A stretch of DNA of 64,000 nucleotides from Liquorilactobacillus hordei DSM 19519 (GTDB lineage Bacteria; Bacillota; Bacilli; Lactobacillales; Lactobacillaceae), in NCBI RefSeq assembly GCF_019443985.1, contig NZ_CP049303.1, positions 806,001-870,000 of the forward strand, given 5' to 3'. The notes under the pieces were generated by a model, which saw only the letters and a list, made by a program, of their open reading frames with translations, was not told the origin of the DNA and searched no databases. Shown in pieces: positions 18,239-28,547 of this stretch. Numbering within the stretch: position 1 is the first letter of the stretch; every line of letters starts with the position of its first letter. Made by a program: the position numbers and the translations under genes.

Positions 18239-18265
18239 ATTATTCTGGGTATAATGGTGAATATT

Positions 18266-18281
18266 GACTGTGGCAATAATC
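18266..18281 (+). terminator. left half of cshA terminator, interrupted by ISL3
   Basis: ACTGTG (18267-18272) and the loop sequence CAATAATC lie before the IS. The complementary CACAGT and T tract are at 19734-19745. Removing the IS and one target copy restores a short T-tailed hairpin. Confidence 0.65.
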
Positions 18282-18316
18282 GGCTCTTTGTCAACCGCTG
18301 TTGATGGGAAATTTTT

Positions 18317-18358
18317 AAAAGAAAATCAATTCATTTTCGAATTGGTTTTCTTTTTTTT
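18317..18358. terminator. terminator hairpin inside the left end of the ISL3 element
   Basis: AAAAGAAAATCAATTC pairs with GAATTGGTTTTCTTTT, with T and A runs on both sides. It overlaps the transposase stop codon and can stop transcription in both directions. Confidence 0.7.
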
Positions 18359-19593
18359 ATTCGAATCGTAAATTCAATTCTAATCCGGGTGTAAAAATGT
18401 GACCAGTTTCTATAGCCGTATGCCGTGCGTTTAATTTGTTTGATTTTGCGATTAACACCTTCTAGTGGGCCATTTGAATAGTTGCTTGCCATCATGTTTT
18501 TAATTAATGGTAGATATTTGCGATAGGTCTTTATTGTAGTTTCAAGCTGTGGGCTGACTTTGTCAGCTCGATTTAGTGTTTTAATGAACTTTAAATAATC
18601 ACGCTTTCTTAAGGCATCAACTAGGGAATGCGCAACGAAGTAAGTGTGTTGGTAGGTTGAATCTAACTCAAGACCTTGCCAGACTAATTGTTCTTGGGTG
18701 AACCAGTTCTTTAAATGCGCAAACCATTGTGGTTTACGTTGATTTAAGCCAGAATAAGTTTTTAAAAATAAACGCCAGTGATGTTTGAGAACTCGATATT
18801 CTCGTGAATTTTGAGTGAATCGATGCATTAACTGTACGCGTGTCTGGTTCAGTGCTTGGAGTCCCATTTGAACTAGATGAAAGTTATCGGCGATAACTTT
18901 TGCTTCTGGAAAAATTATGTGAATTACGGATTGATACTGTGCATTGAAATCAATAACTACTTGTTTAACTTTCCTACGTTCAGCTAAGGAATAGTTACTT
19001 TCAAAGTGATTTTGGATACTTCGATTAAGGCGATTAGGTAAAACAGAAACTAGCCGATGTGTATCACCATCAATGGCAATAAAACTCATCTGATGACCAG
19101 TGGAGCGAAATTCATCAAAACACAACGTAGTTGGTAAGGTAAGCAAGGCGGTCTTAGTCTGAATCGCTAATGAATCAAGTACTCGATTAACTGCCACTGG
19201 TGAAACATTTAATTCCTCTGCAATATCAGTAATACTACGATCTTTAGTAAGCTGTAGAATAATCATCTGTTTGGTATCTTCTGAGATTTGACAGTGTGGT
19301 TTAACTAGCGACGTTTCAGCACTAAAAGTATGTTGCCCTCTTTTGCACAGATAACGTTGTTTAAGCAGTTTTAAGATAACTGGTCGTTCTTTGATAGGTG
19401 GCATCCTGACGTTGATCAAATTAGTTCCAAAACGGACTACTTGGGATTGGCCACAAAGTGGACAGCGCTTTATCGAATAAGTTAATTTGGCATGAATGAC
19501 TTGTTTCTTGGGATCAGAATTGTCAATACTGATACATTTAATATTTGGGTCTTGGATTTGAAGTATATTTTCGATAGAATAGTCTTGGGACAT
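18331..19593 (-). CDS. ISL3-family transposase
   Basis: This 420-residue transposase is intact. The N-terminus has an ISL3 zinc ribbon (CPLCGQ with a second, partly degenerate CKRGQHTF), then a helix-turn-helix (SITDIAEELNVSPVAVNRVL, about 125-144). The DDE core shows Asp in CFDEFRS, Asp in VIADNFHLVQ and Glu in NGPLEGVNRKIK. A basic tail ends the protein. The element's target duplication is perfect, which suggests recent insertion. Confidence 0.93.
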   Translation of the reverse strand: MSQDYSIENILQIQDPNIKCISIDNSDPKKQVIHAKLTYSIKRCPLCGQSQVVRFGTNLINVRMPPIKERPVILKLLKQRYLCKRGQHTFSAETSLVKPHCQISEDTKQMIILQLTKDRSITDIAEELNVSPVAVNRVLDSLAIQTKTALLTLPTTLCFDEFRSTGHQMSFIAIDGDTHRLVSVLPNRLNRSIQNHFESNYSLAERRKVKQVVIDFNAQYQSVIHIIFPEAKVIADNFHLVQMGLQALNQTRVQLMHRFTQNSREYRVLKHHWRLFLKTYSGLNQRKPQWFAHLKNWFTQEQLVWQGLELDSTYQHTYFVAHSLVDALRKRDYLKFIKTLNRADKVSPQLETTIKTYRKYLPLIKNMMASNYSNGPLEGVNRKIKQIKRTAYGYRNWSHFYTRIRIEFTIRIKKRKPIRK

Positions 19594-19677
19594 GTTTTCT
19601 CACTTGCCTTTACTTTTACTTTGGTTGGTATGTGGTGGTGCATTTGGGAACTTGTCCTTTTATTGTACATGAAAATT

Positions 19678-19706
19678 GGGTGTTGATGGAAGTTCATCAA
19701 CACCCA
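19678..19706 (-). repeat. hairpin at the right end of the ISL3 element
   Basis: GGGTGTTGATG and CATCAACACCC pair perfectly across a six-base loop, upstream of the transposase gene. Such a hairpin can block translation or transcription entering from outside. Confidence 0.65.
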
Positions 19707-19733
19707 ATATTTTAGAGCCCAATAATCTAATGT

Positions 19734-19746
19734 CACAGTTTTTTTA
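19734..19746 (+). terminator. right half of cshA terminator
   Basis: CACAGT and seven T residues complete the terminator whose other arm is at 18267-18272. Confidence 0.6.
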
Positions 19747-19921
19747 CGTATTTGTAATTATTTTAAATTCAAGTATCCCATGAATAGTTTATAGTAGTAA
19801 AATAAAATGTGGTTATCGTGAATTTGAGTATAAACCTTCTTTTGTAAAGGCAATAGTTGTGATAAGATAATTGAAATAAAAGGTGAGAATTAATCAGGAT
19901 AAATCAAAAAGGATGAGTGGT

Positions 19922-20284
19922 GTGATTCAAGGAATTGGAATAGACGTAACTGAGATTAAACGTATTCAAAAAGCCCAAGAACGCCATAGTAGTTTTGCTG
20001 TTAAAATTCTAACACCTGCAGAATTTGTATATTTTTCGAAGATGAGTGGGCATAGGAAAATGGAATACTTAGCTGGGCGTTTTTCCGCGAAGGAATCTTA
20101 TAGTAAGGCCTATGGAACAGGAATAGGTAAAAAAGTAGGATTTCAGGAAATAGAAATTCTGAATGACGAAAAAAATGGAAGACCATTCATTACCAAACAT
20201 CCACTAAAAAAAGGAAAAGCACATATATCAATTTCACATACTGATACATTGGTAATGACAGAGGTTATTTTAGAAAGTAATTAA
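19922..20284 (+). CDS. acpS: holo-ACP synthase
   Basis: AcpS attaches the 4'-phosphopantetheine arm of CoA to acyl carrier protein, as required for fatty acid synthesis. The GIGIDVTEI motif at the start binds Mg2+ (Asp8 region), and [16 protein letters not shown] is the second signature. The open frame extends to GTG 19883, but AAAGGAT at 19907-19912 points to GTG 19922, giving the usual MIQGIGID beginning and 120 residues. It sits directly before alr, the standard Firmicute arrangement acpS-alr-mazEF. Confidence 0.93.
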   Translation: MIQGIGIDVTEIKRIQKAQERHSSFAVKILTPAEFVYFSKMSGHRKMEYLAGRFSAKESYSKAYGTGIGKKVGFQEIEILNDEKNGRPFITKHPLKKGKAHISISHTDTLVMTEVILESN

Positions 20285-20304
20285 CTGTAAGGGAAGTTAG
20301 AAGA

Positions 20305-21426
20305 ATGGTTGTAGGTATTCATCGAAAAACTTATGCCAAAATTGATCTGAATGCAATTAAGCATAATATAAAAGTTGAAAAGGCTCAAATGACAAATGAG
20401 CAAAATCTTTTTGCCGTTGTGAAGGCAAATGCATATGGACATGGGATTGTTGAAGTGGCCAAAGCGGCTCATGAAGTTGGAGTTGATGGCTATTGTGTCG
20501 CAATAATTGATGAGGCGCTAGCTTTACGTAAGGCGGGGCTTAACGAACTAATATTGGTTCTTGGAGTCAATTCATTTGAGTATGCATCCTTGATGGCAAA
20601 AAATAATATTTCGACAGCAGTTGGAGATATTGATTTTCTGAAGAAAGCCCAGGTTCTATTATGCGAACAGAAACAACGGCTGTCTGTTCATCTAGCGTTA
20701 GACACAGGTATGGGAAGAATTGGATTTAGGACACAAGAAGCGTTATGCGAAGCGGTCGATTTTATGAAACAGCATACTTCAGAATTTAATTTTGAAGGGA
20801 TATTTACACATTTTTCAACTGCTGATTCAGGAAAAAAAGAAGCAGTTAATTATTATGAACAGCAGATTAATGGGTTTAATGAGCTTCTTTCTAGTATAGA
20901 AGAGCTACCTAAATATGTTCATGTGGCGAACTCAGCAGCATCAATCTGGCATAAAGAATGTGGTGGAAATACAATTCGGTTTGGAATTACAATGTATGGT
21001 TTAAATCCTTCTGGTGGTGAGTTAGATATTCCAACTGGTTTCCGCCCAGCACTTAGTCTTTTGAGTGAGGTTGTGGCCATTAAGAAAATCAAAAAGGGAA
21101 ATTCAGTTGGCTATGGTAAGACTTATACAGCAAAAGAAGACGAGTGGATTGCAACTGTTCCAATTGGTTATGCAGACGGTTGGCTAAGAAGCATGCAAGG
21201 GTTTAAAATTCTTATTGCTGATAATTTTTGTGAAATTGTCGGTAGAGTATGTATGGATCAGATTATGGTTAGAGTTCCTAGCAAAGTTTTAATAGGGACA
21301 ACAGTGACTTTGATAGGTAGGCAAGAACAAAAAGAGATTAAGGCACAAGATGTCGCAGATCAAGCAGGCACAATCCATTATGAGGTAATTTGTTTGATTT
21401 CAGAACGTGTTCCAAGAATTTATTAA
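20305..21426 (+). CDS. alr: alanine racemase
   Basis: Alr interconverts L- and D-alanine with PLP and so supplies D-Ala for peptidoglycan and teichoic acids. The PLP-binding Lys is at residue 40 in VVKANAYGHG. The C-terminal beta domain carries the catalytic Tyr region (SVGYGKTY) and the substrate carboxylate segment (GRVCMDQIMV). At 373 residues it is full length. The AAGGGAAG ribosome binding site is 8 bases before the ATG. It is 20 bases after acpS and about 80 before the toxin-antitoxin pair. Confidence 0.97.
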   Translation: MVVGIHRKTYAKIDLNAIKHNIKVEKAQMTNEQNLFAVVKANAYGHGIVEVAKAAHEVGVDGYCVAIIDEALALRKAGLNELILVLGVNSFEYASLMAKNNISTAVGDIDFLKKAQVLLCEQKQRLSVHLALDTGMGRIGFRTQEALCEAVDFMKQHTSEFNFEGIFTHFSTADSGKKEAVNYYEQQINGFNELLSSIEELPKYVHVANSAASIWHKECGGNTIRFGITMYGLNPSGGELDIPTGFRPALSLLSEVVAIKKIKKGNSVGYGKTYTAKEDEWIATVPIGYADGWLRSMQGFKILIADNFCEIVGRVCMDQIMVRVPSKVLIGTTVTLIGRQEQKEIKAQDVADQAGTIHYEVICLISERVPRIY

Positions 21427-21506
21427 GAATAAACTAAGTTTTTAATGTTACATTAATATGAAAATGTGGTATTATTAACTGATAAAATATAGCTGGGGGT
21501 CATAAA

Positions 21507-21776
21507 ATGGCATATCGATTTGAAAGTATGACTGAAGAGTTAGGTAGTGATAATAATGAGAGAATTTCCGTTTATTGTGATTATTATTCCATTAATAGAC
21601 GAGACTTGGAAGAAAATAATGTTGTTGCAGAATATGTAGAGGCACACCGCTATATTTTAGATGAATTGATTAGTGGATACAAGGAAATGGGACCGTTAAA
21701 CAAGAAAATTTGTGACGAATTCATCGGATGTGATTGTGAAACGGAATACGAGAATAAAGATCGAGGGGTTATATGA
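21507..21776 (+). CDS. MazE/EndoAI-like antitoxin, divergent N-terminus
   Basis: This gene overlaps the toxin gene by four bases (ATGA), as antitoxins do. The C-terminal half (GYKEM-x3-NKKICDEF-x5-CETE) matches the toxin-binding tail of Bacillus EndoAI (YdcD), which has GYMEM and a Cys/Glu-rich end. The N-terminal 45 residues do not show a recognisable ribbon-helix-helix DNA-binding domain. It is short (89 aa), acidic and likely to be degraded easily. The assignment rests on position and the tail. Reduced autoregulation is possible but unproven. Confidence 0.75.
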   Translation: MAYRFESMTEELGSDNNERISVYCDYYSINRRDLEENNVVAEYVEAHRYILDELISGYKEMGPLNKKICDEFIGCDCETEYENKDRGVI

Positions 21777-22141
21777 CAACTGACGAGGTTAAACGTGGTG
21801 ATATTTTCTACGCAGACTTATCACCAGTGGTTGGCTCTGAACAAGGCGGAATGCGCCCAGTACTGATTGTCCAGAATAATATTGGTAATCGCTATAGTCC
21901 AACTGTTATTGTGGCTGCGATTACAGCAAAGATACAGAAACCTAAAATGCCGACACATGTAGGTCTGCTTGCTGCTGAAGTTGGAATTGAGAAAGATTCA
22001 GTGGTATTATTAGAGCAAATTAGAACAATTGACAAGCAACGACTAAAAGATAAGATAGCACATATTAGTGAACTAGAGATGAACGAGATTAATCAAGCAT
22101 TAGATGTCAGTTTAGGACTGACGAATATACATAGCAAATAG
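21773..22141 (+). CDS. ndoA: MazF/PemK-family endoribonuclease toxin (EndoA)
   Basis: EndoA-type MazF cleaves single-stranded mRNA at short U/A-containing sites and is held inactive by its antitoxin. The protein is 122 residues with the CcdB/PemK beta-barrel signature: [20 protein letters not shown] at the start, then RPVLIVQN and VVAAITAKI. The catalytic Arg is in GMRPVL and the Thr in AITAK. Its position after alr is the conserved chromosomal one in Bacillus and lactobacilli. It is co-translated with the upstream gene. Confidence 0.93.
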   Translation: MTTDEVKRGDIFYADLSPVVGSEQGGMRPVLIVQNNIGNRYSPTVIVAAITAKIQKPKMPTHVGLLAAEVGIEKDSVVLLEQIRTIDKQRLKDKIAHISELEMNEINQALDVSLGLTNIHSK

Positions 22142-22234
22142 TAAGTGGCAGTAGTTTATATAGCATAGCACTCACCAAAAATTAGTGAATGATACTAGTT
22201 AGTCTAAAAAGTGTAAAAACTAAAGGCTTGATCA

Positions 22235-22296
22235 GAATATAAGAAAGAGGCTAAATCAATTGCACCTTGATTTAGCCTCTTTCTTATATTCTTATT
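22235..22296. terminator. very long bidirectional terminator
   Basis: A perfect 25-bp stem (22235-22259 with 22267-22291) and a seven-base loop lie between the convergent ndoA and CBS genes. Confidence 0.92.
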
Positions 22297-22331
22297 TAAT
22301 TTAAATGCAGTAGCAAATCAAGCGTAATAAG

Positions 22332-22967
22332 CTATGCTTGTAAATCTTCTATCTCTGAAACTTTAAAGCTTTTTCTTTCAAGATTAGAGATTATTTTTTC
22401 TAGCTTTCCAGGGGTAACACCGGCAGGTAAAGTAAATAATGTCCTATGAACTAGTCCTTTATCCTCAACATCCAATGTGATACAACTTGCAATAGCGGTA
22501 TACTTTGTAATGATTTTAGACATTTCAAGGAGATCACCACGTTCATCTGGAGAAATAACAGTTAGTACATAACTTCCAATATTGATATTCCAAGATTGAG
22601 AAAGCATGGTTAATAAGCTTGAATGTGTTAAAATACCATAAAAAAAGTTTTGTTCATCAAGAACAGCAATATAAGGTAAATCCTTGATTGAAAAGAAAAT
22701 ATTAAAAAATGCTGAGTCGAGTGTTACAAATTTTGTAGCATTTTTTAATAGATAAGTTACTGGTAGATTCATATCACCACCACGTGACTTATGACGATAA
22801 ATGTGCATTTTGTAAATATTTCCGCGGAAAATTTGGCCTGTTTCATCTAAAATTGGGACACAACGATACCCAGAATTCTCCAAAATTTCTAATGCTTGTT
22901 CTAAAGTGACATCTTCACGGACGGTTGTTAAATCTTTTTTTGGGTGTACTAAAGACTTAAATAGCAT
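22332..22967 (-). CDS. CBS-pair and ACT-like regulatory protein
   Basis: This 211-residue protein has two CBS motifs (about residues 12-60 and 75-125) that bind adenine nucleotides, followed by a C-terminal ACT-like segment from about 130. The pair plus ACT layout fits the c-di-AMP-binding CbpA type of lactic acid bacteria and Listeria, but a general CBS sensor is equally possible without binding data. No catalytic domain or membrane segment is present. The gene is monocistronic, about 210 bases from ldh on the same strand, and shares the long terminator with the mazEF module. Confidence 0.8.
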   Translation of the reverse strand: MLFKSLVHPKKDLTTVREDVTLEQALEILENSGYRCVPILDETGQIFRGNIYKMHIYRHKSRGGDMNLPVTYLLKNATKFVTLDSAFFNIFFSIKDLPYIAVLDEQNFFYGILTHSSLLTMLSQSWNINIGSYVLTVISPDERGDLLEMSKIITKYTAIASCITLDVEDKGLVHRTLFTLPAGVTPGKLEKIISNLERKSFKVSEIEDLQA

Positions 22968-23124
22968 ACGATAATTCCTCCATTGATTAAAACCTTCTAA
23001 TCTATATTATCATAAAATGATATTAAAAAGATGTTTTAAATGAAATTTTTACAATTTATTCAGAATTATAATATTAGTTGGGAATTATGATCAATTAGAA
23101 ATAAAAGTTTAAAAATAACACAAA

Positions 23125-23163
23125 AAAATTGGGATTAAAATTAACATCTTAATCCCAATTTTA
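23125..23163 (-). terminator. ldh terminator
   Basis: AAAATTGGGATTAA (23125-23138) pairs perfectly with 23149-23162. Read on the minus strand it ends in a T run just after the ldh stop. Confidence 0.88.
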
Positions 23164-23178
23164 TATATTCATAAAATA

Positions 23179-24156
<978 letters not shown>

Positions 24157-24184
24157 TCATTAGTGAAATTATTAACGCAAACAT

Positions 24185-24214
24185 AGTATATCACGTTTTT
24201 CTGAAAAATGTGAA
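24185..24214 (-). promoter_or_regulatory. ldh promoter
   Basis: On the minus strand TTCACA (24214-24209) and TATACT (24190-24185) are 18 bases apart, about 45 bases before the ldh start. Confidence 0.6.
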
Positions 24215-24254
24215 GAGACTTTCAAACTTTTTTCAGAAGTACTTTATGAAATTA

Positions 24255-24263
24255 TGGTATACT
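24255..24263 (+). promoter_or_regulatory. extended -10 promoter upstream of pth
   Basis: TGGTATACT is a TGn-extended -10 without a clear -35. It would start transcription near 24270, only about 20 bases before a terminator hairpin. Confidence 0.5.
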
Positions 24264-24290
24264 TTTAAGCGTAATAAATACTGAATTTAG

Positions 24291-24317
24291 CGGAACTGAC
24301 CGAAGTTCCGGTTTTTT
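24291..24317 (+). terminator. leader terminator upstream of pth-mfd
   Basis: CGGAACT pairs with AGTTCCG around a six-base loop, followed by GTTTTTT. No plus-strand gene precedes it, so it is either an attenuator for pth-mfd or the end of a tiny RNA of about 47 nt. Confidence 0.65.
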
Positions 24318-24400
24318 GCTGTTCTTGAAAAATTAAAATGATAATATTGAGAATGCTTACAAAAATATTTTCAAAAAGATTGATATGGAGTGTATTTATA

Positions 24401-24964
24401 ATGAAATTAATAGTTGGATTAGGAAATGTAGGTAAAGAGTACGATGGTACAAGACATAATGTAGGTTTTATGGTTTTAGATGAATTGGCAAAAGAAGAGA
24501 ATGTCTCATTTAATAAAATTAAAAATGAAGCAAGTTTAGCTGATTTTATGTTTAATGGAGAAAAGATAATTTTAGCGAAACCACTCACTTATATGAATGA
24601 GTCTGGAAGAAGTGTCCGACCTCTGCTTGATTTTTATAAAATTCCGGTTGAGAATCTCATTGTTATTCATGACGATATGGATTTACCAGTGGGACATTTG
24701 AGATTACGCCAAAAGGGGTCAGCCGGTGGGCATAATGGAATTAAAAGTTTAATTTCACATCTGGGCACACAGAAATTTAAACGCCTTAAAATAGGAATTG
24801 ATCATCCTCAACGAATGAGTGTCGTAGATTGGGTTTTATCAAGATTTACTAAAGAACAACAAAATCAGCTAGATAACGGAATAAGACAGGCACTGGATGC
24901 GTTGAATAATTGGATTGAAACCGAAAATTTTATGGAAACAATGAATAAGTATAATCATAGGTAA
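24401..24964 (+). CDS. pth: peptidyl-tRNA hydrolase
   Basis: Pth releases peptides from peptidyl-tRNA that drops off the ribosome. The N-terminal IVGLGNVGKEYDGTRHNVGF motif contains the catalytic His (H21-type, in TRHNVGF) and Asn. HDDMDLPVGHLRLRQKGSAGGHNG is the second signature. The start is ATG 24401; the longer frame from 24338 has no family match and TATGGAG lies just before 24401. The product is 187 residues, normal for the family. mfd follows after 25 bases, the classic Firmicute pth-mfd pair. Confidence 0.95.
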   Translation: MKLIVGLGNVGKEYDGTRHNVGFMVLDELAKEENVSFNKIKNEASLADFMFNGEKIILAKPLTYMNESGRSVRPLLDFYKIPVENLIVIHDDMDLPVGHLRLRQKGSAGGHNGIKSLISHLGTQKFKRLKIGIDHPQRMSVVDWVLSRFTKEQQNQLDNGIRQALDALNNWIETENFMETMNKYNHR

Positions 24965-24989
24965 ATAATCACGGGGGATTTAAAAAAAG

Positions 24990-27900
24990 ATGAAGTTACA
25001 AGAAATATTCACGGAGCTTCCAGAACTAAATACTTTTTTGAAGAATTTGGATGAAGGAAGAGGACAGAGAAACTTGTTGACAGGTCTGACAGCATCTGCA
25101 AAACCTTTATTTCTTGCAGAATTGGTACAAAGAAGAAAGAGAAACATACTTTTTGTGACTGATACCTTACACCATGCTCAACAACTGGAAAAAGAGTTGT
25201 TGGGTTATATAGAAAAAAATCAGGTTTTTTTGTTTGCAGTCGATGAAGCGATGGCTGCAGAAGTTGCAATTAGTTCACCTGAATATCGAGTTGAAAGAAT
25301 TAAAGCACTGATGGCGTTACAAGAAAAGGGAACAGCAAAAATTGTGATTACTTCAACAAGAGGCTTGAAAAAAATTGTACCTTCGCCTAGTGTATGGAAA
25401 AAAGCACGAATTAATCTGACTGTGGGAAAGGATATTGATCAGGGACAATTAATTGATGATTTAGTTGAAATGGGATATCAACGAACTAAATTAATAGAGA
25501 AAATTGGAGACTTTGCAGTTAGAGGATCAATCATTGATATTTATCCAGCAAATGTTGTTAATCCCATTAGAGTAGATTTATTTGATACTGAGATCGATTC
25601 TTTGCGCAAATTTGATATGACTACGCAAAGAAGTACAGAGAATATAGAAAAAATAGAAATTTTGCCTGTAACAGATGTTCTAATGACGAAAAAACAAATA
25701 AATGATGCAGTGAAAAGCATAAATAATGCATTGAATAATGAAAAAAAGGTACTGAAAAATGAAGAAAGCTATGCAAAATTAGCAAATACTGTTGAAAATT
25801 TGCTGGGAAGAATTAAGAAACAGAAGCTTTTTTCAAGTGATGCTGTTTTCTTAGATAAGATAAGTGAAAAGAATCCGAATATCACAGAATATTTAGGGGA
25901 AGATGATTTACTTATCTTGGACGATTATCCACGAATTCTTGATACAGAGAAGATCCTTGAGGACGAGGATACAAATTGGAAATTAGCACAGGTTGGGATT
26001 GGGAAAATTTTTTCAGATGAATATTTGGGTGAGTCTGTTAGAAAAATTGTAAGAAAGTTTAAGCAGAAAAGTTTATTTTTATCGATTTTTGAAAAAGGAA
26101 TGGGACAACTTTCTTTTAGTCAGAAACTTGACGTGAAAGTTCGAGGAATGCAAAACTTTTTTGGTCAGATGCCACTCCTTAAAGCAGAAATTGATAGGTG
26201 GACCAGTCAAAAACAGACAGTCATAATTGCAATCTCAGATAAGGATAGACTCGGAAAATTAGTGACAACTCTGGAAGATTTTGAGATAAAGGCTGTAATT
26301 ACGACAGAAAATGAAATAAAAGCTGGACAAGTTCAACTGGTTCTAGCTAATTTGGCCACAGGTTTTGAACTTCCTCAAGAACGTCTTATTGTAATTACGG
26401 AAAATGAATTATTTAATAAATTACCTAAAAAAAGAATTTTCAAACGACAAACAATGGAAAATTCTGAGAGGTTAAAAAGCTATACAGAATTAAAAGAGGG
26501 AGACTATGTTGTCCACATCAACCATGGTATCGGTAAATACATTGGGATGAGAACAATGGAAGTAGAAAAAAAGCACCAAGATTACCTAACGATTGTGTAT
26601 CGAGATGATGCAAAGTTATTTCTACCAGTCTCCCAAATTGATAGAATTCAAAAATATGTTTCAGGAGAGTCTAAGGTCCCCCATATCAATAAATTAGGAG
26701 GGACAGAGTGGAAAAAAACCAAAAATAGTGTTGCTTCAAAGATTGAAGATATTGCTGACGAATTAGTTGAATTATATGCTAAAAGAGAAATGGAACAAGG
26801 ATTTGCTTTTTCAGCGGATAATGAATATCAAAAAGAATTTGAAGATGCTTTTCCGTATTCCGAGACACCTGATCAATTGCGCAGTAGTACAGAGATAAAA
26901 AAGGATATGGAAAGAAAAGTTCCGATGGATCGTTTATTGATCGGAGATGTTGGTTATGGGAAAACAGAAGTTGCTCTTAGAGCAGCTTTTAAAGCTGTCC
27001 AAGATCAAAAACAGGTTGCTTTTTTGGCGTCCACAACTGTCCTTGCACAACAACACTATGAAACAATGCTTAGTCGGTTTGCTGATTTTCCAGTTCAATG
27101 TGCTGTTTTATCAAGGTTTCAAACAAAAGAACAGGTAAAACAAACAGTCAATGACTTGGTACATGGAGTTGTTGATATAGTAGTCGGTACACATAGATTA
27201 TTATCCAATGATGTTAAGTTTGCTGATTTGGGGTTATTGATAATTGATGAAGAACAACGCTTTGGTGTGAAACATAAAGAAAAGTTGAAACAACTGCGTT
27301 CGCAAGTTGATGTATTAACATTGACAGCAACTCCTATTCCAAGGACTTTGAATATGTCAATGTTAGGTGTGCGGGACCTATCGGTGATTGAAACTGCGCC
27401 GATGAATAGATACCCAATTCAAACTTATGTAATGGAACAAAATTATGGAACTGTAGCTGATGCCATTTCCCGGGAAATGGCTAGAGGTGGGCAAGCTTTT
27501 TATCTGCATAATCGAGTAGCTGATATTGAAAAGACTGTAGCCGAAATTAAGTCTTTCGTTCCAGAAGCACAGGTTGCTTATATTCATGGACAGATGACTG
27601 AACTGCAATTGGAGCGGATACTTGTTGACTTTATTGCGGGGGAATATGATGTATTAGTTACAACAACGATTATTGAAACGGGTGTTGATATTCCTAATGT
27701 TAATACTTTGATTGTAGAAGACGCTGATAGAATGGGTTTGTCACAACTCTACCAACTTCGAGGGCGAGTTGGGCGAAGTAATCGGGTCGCGTACGCATAT
27801 TTTATGTACCAAGAAAATAAAGTACTTACCGAAGTCAGTGAAAAAAGATTAGAGGCAATTAAGGATTTTACTGAACTAGGTTCAGGTTTTAAAATTGCAA

Positions 27901-28547
27901 TGCGTGATTTATCAATTAGAGGTGCTGGAAACCTCTTGGGCAAACAACAACATGGTTTTATAGATTCAGTAGGATATGATTTATATACGCAGATGTTGAA
28001 AGATGCAGTTGCTCGAAAAAGAGGTGTTATTGGGATTAAAAAAACAGATGCTGAGATTAAGATTAGTATTGAAGCGTATCTACCATCAACTTATATTGAG
28101 GATCAAAGACAAAAAATTGAGTTGTATAAACGAATCAGACAAATTGAAAATGAAAAAGAATTTATTGAGATTCAAGAAGATTTAATTGATCGATTTGGGG
28201 AATATCCTGGAGAGGTTGAAAATTTATTAAAACTGAGTTTAATGAAAATGTACGCTGATAGAGCACTTGTGGAATCAGTTAATTATGAAAATAAAAAAAT
28301 TGTGGTCACGTTTAGTGATGAAGCATTTGAATATTACCAGGCTGCAGATTATTTAGAAGTTATTGCTAAGGTGAATTTGAAAGCTACTCTAAAAATGGAG
28401 CAGAAAAAAATGAAAATCACTATAGCATTGCAACCCACAGAGAAACTTGAAAAAAATATTGCGAATCTGACGGAACTATTCAAAAGATTAGGAGAAAAAG
28501 CAGACAAAGTTAAAAAGGTAAATGAACGTGAAAAACAAAACAGCTAA
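24990..28547 (+). CDS. mfd: transcription-repair coupling factor
   Basis: Mfd removes RNA polymerase stalled at lesions and recruits UvrA. At 1185 residues it has the full layout: an N-terminal UvrB-like module, the CarD-like RNA polymerase interaction domain (EGDYVVHINHGIGKY, about 505-520), the RecG-like translocase with Walker A GDVGYGKTE (about 651-659) and DEEQRFG, the TRG motif region (LYQLRGRVGRS), and a C-terminal TRCF domain. GGGGGAT precedes the ATG. Its end overlaps the next gene by 26 bases. Confidence 0.97.
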   Translation: MKLQEIFTELPELNTFLKNLDEGRGQRNLLTGLTASAKPLFLAELVQRRKRNILFVTDTLHHAQQLEKELLGYIEKNQVFLFAVDEAMAAEVAISSPEYRVERIKALMALQEKGTAKIVITSTRGLKKIVPSPSVWKKARINLTVGKDIDQGQLIDDLVEMGYQRTKLIEKIGDFAVRGSIIDIYPANVVNPIRVDLFDTEIDSLRKFDMTTQRSTENIEKIEILPVTDVLMTKKQINDAVKSINNALNNEKKVLKNEESYAKLANTVENLLGRIKKQKLFSSDAVFLDKISEKNPNITEYLGEDDLLILDDYPRILDTEKILEDEDTNWKLAQVGIGKIFSDEYLGESVRKIVRKFKQKSLFLSIFEKGMGQLSFSQKLDVKVRGMQNFFGQMPLLKAEIDRWTSQKQTVIIAISDKDRLGKLVTTLEDFEIKAVITTENEIKAGQVQLVLANLATGFELPQERLIVITENELFNKLPKKRIFKRQTMENSERLKSYTELKEGDYVVHINHGIGKYIGMRTMEVEKKHQDYLTIVYRDDAKLFLPVSQIDRIQKYVSGESKVPHINKLGGTEWKKTKNSVASKIEDIADELVELYAKREMEQGFAFSADNEYQKEFEDAFPYSETPDQLRSSTEIKKDMERKVPMDRLLIGDVGYGKTEVALRAAFKAVQDQKQVAFLASTTVLAQQHYETMLSRFADFPVQCAVLSRFQTKEQVKQTVNDLVHGVVDIVVGTHRLLSNDVKFADLGLLIIDEEQRFGVKHKEKLKQLRSQVDVLTLTATPIPRTLNMSMLGVRDLSVIETAPMNRYPIQTYVMEQNYGTVADAISREMARGGQAFYLHNRVADIEKTVAEIKSFVPEAQVAYIHGQMTELQLERILVDFIAGEYDVLVTTTIIETGVDIPNVNTLIVEDADRMGLSQLYQLRGRVGRSNRVAYAYFMYQENKVLTEVSEKRLEAIKDFTELGSGFKIAMRDLSIRGAGNLLGKQQHGFIDSVGYDLYTQMLKDAVARKRGVIGIKKTDAEIKISIEAYLPSTYIEDQRQKIELYKRIRQIENEKEFIEIQEDLIDRFGEYPGEVENLLKLSLMKMYADRALVESVNYENKKIVVTFSDEAFEYYQAADYLEVIAKVNLKATLKMEQKKMKITIALQPTEKLEKNIANLTELFKRLGEKADKVKKVNEREKQNS

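Larger units (their letters stand above)
18282..19719 (-). mobile_element. ISL3-family insertion sequence
   Basis: The element is 1438 bp. Both ends begin GGCTCT, then eleven divergent bases, then TGTTGATG, in inverted orientation. An exact 8-bp target duplication CAATAATC flanks it (18274-18281 and 19720-19727), the size ISL3 elements make. One intact transposase lies on the minus strand. A hairpin at each end (18317-18354 and 19678-19706) may insulate it from neighbouring transcription. Confidence 0.95.
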
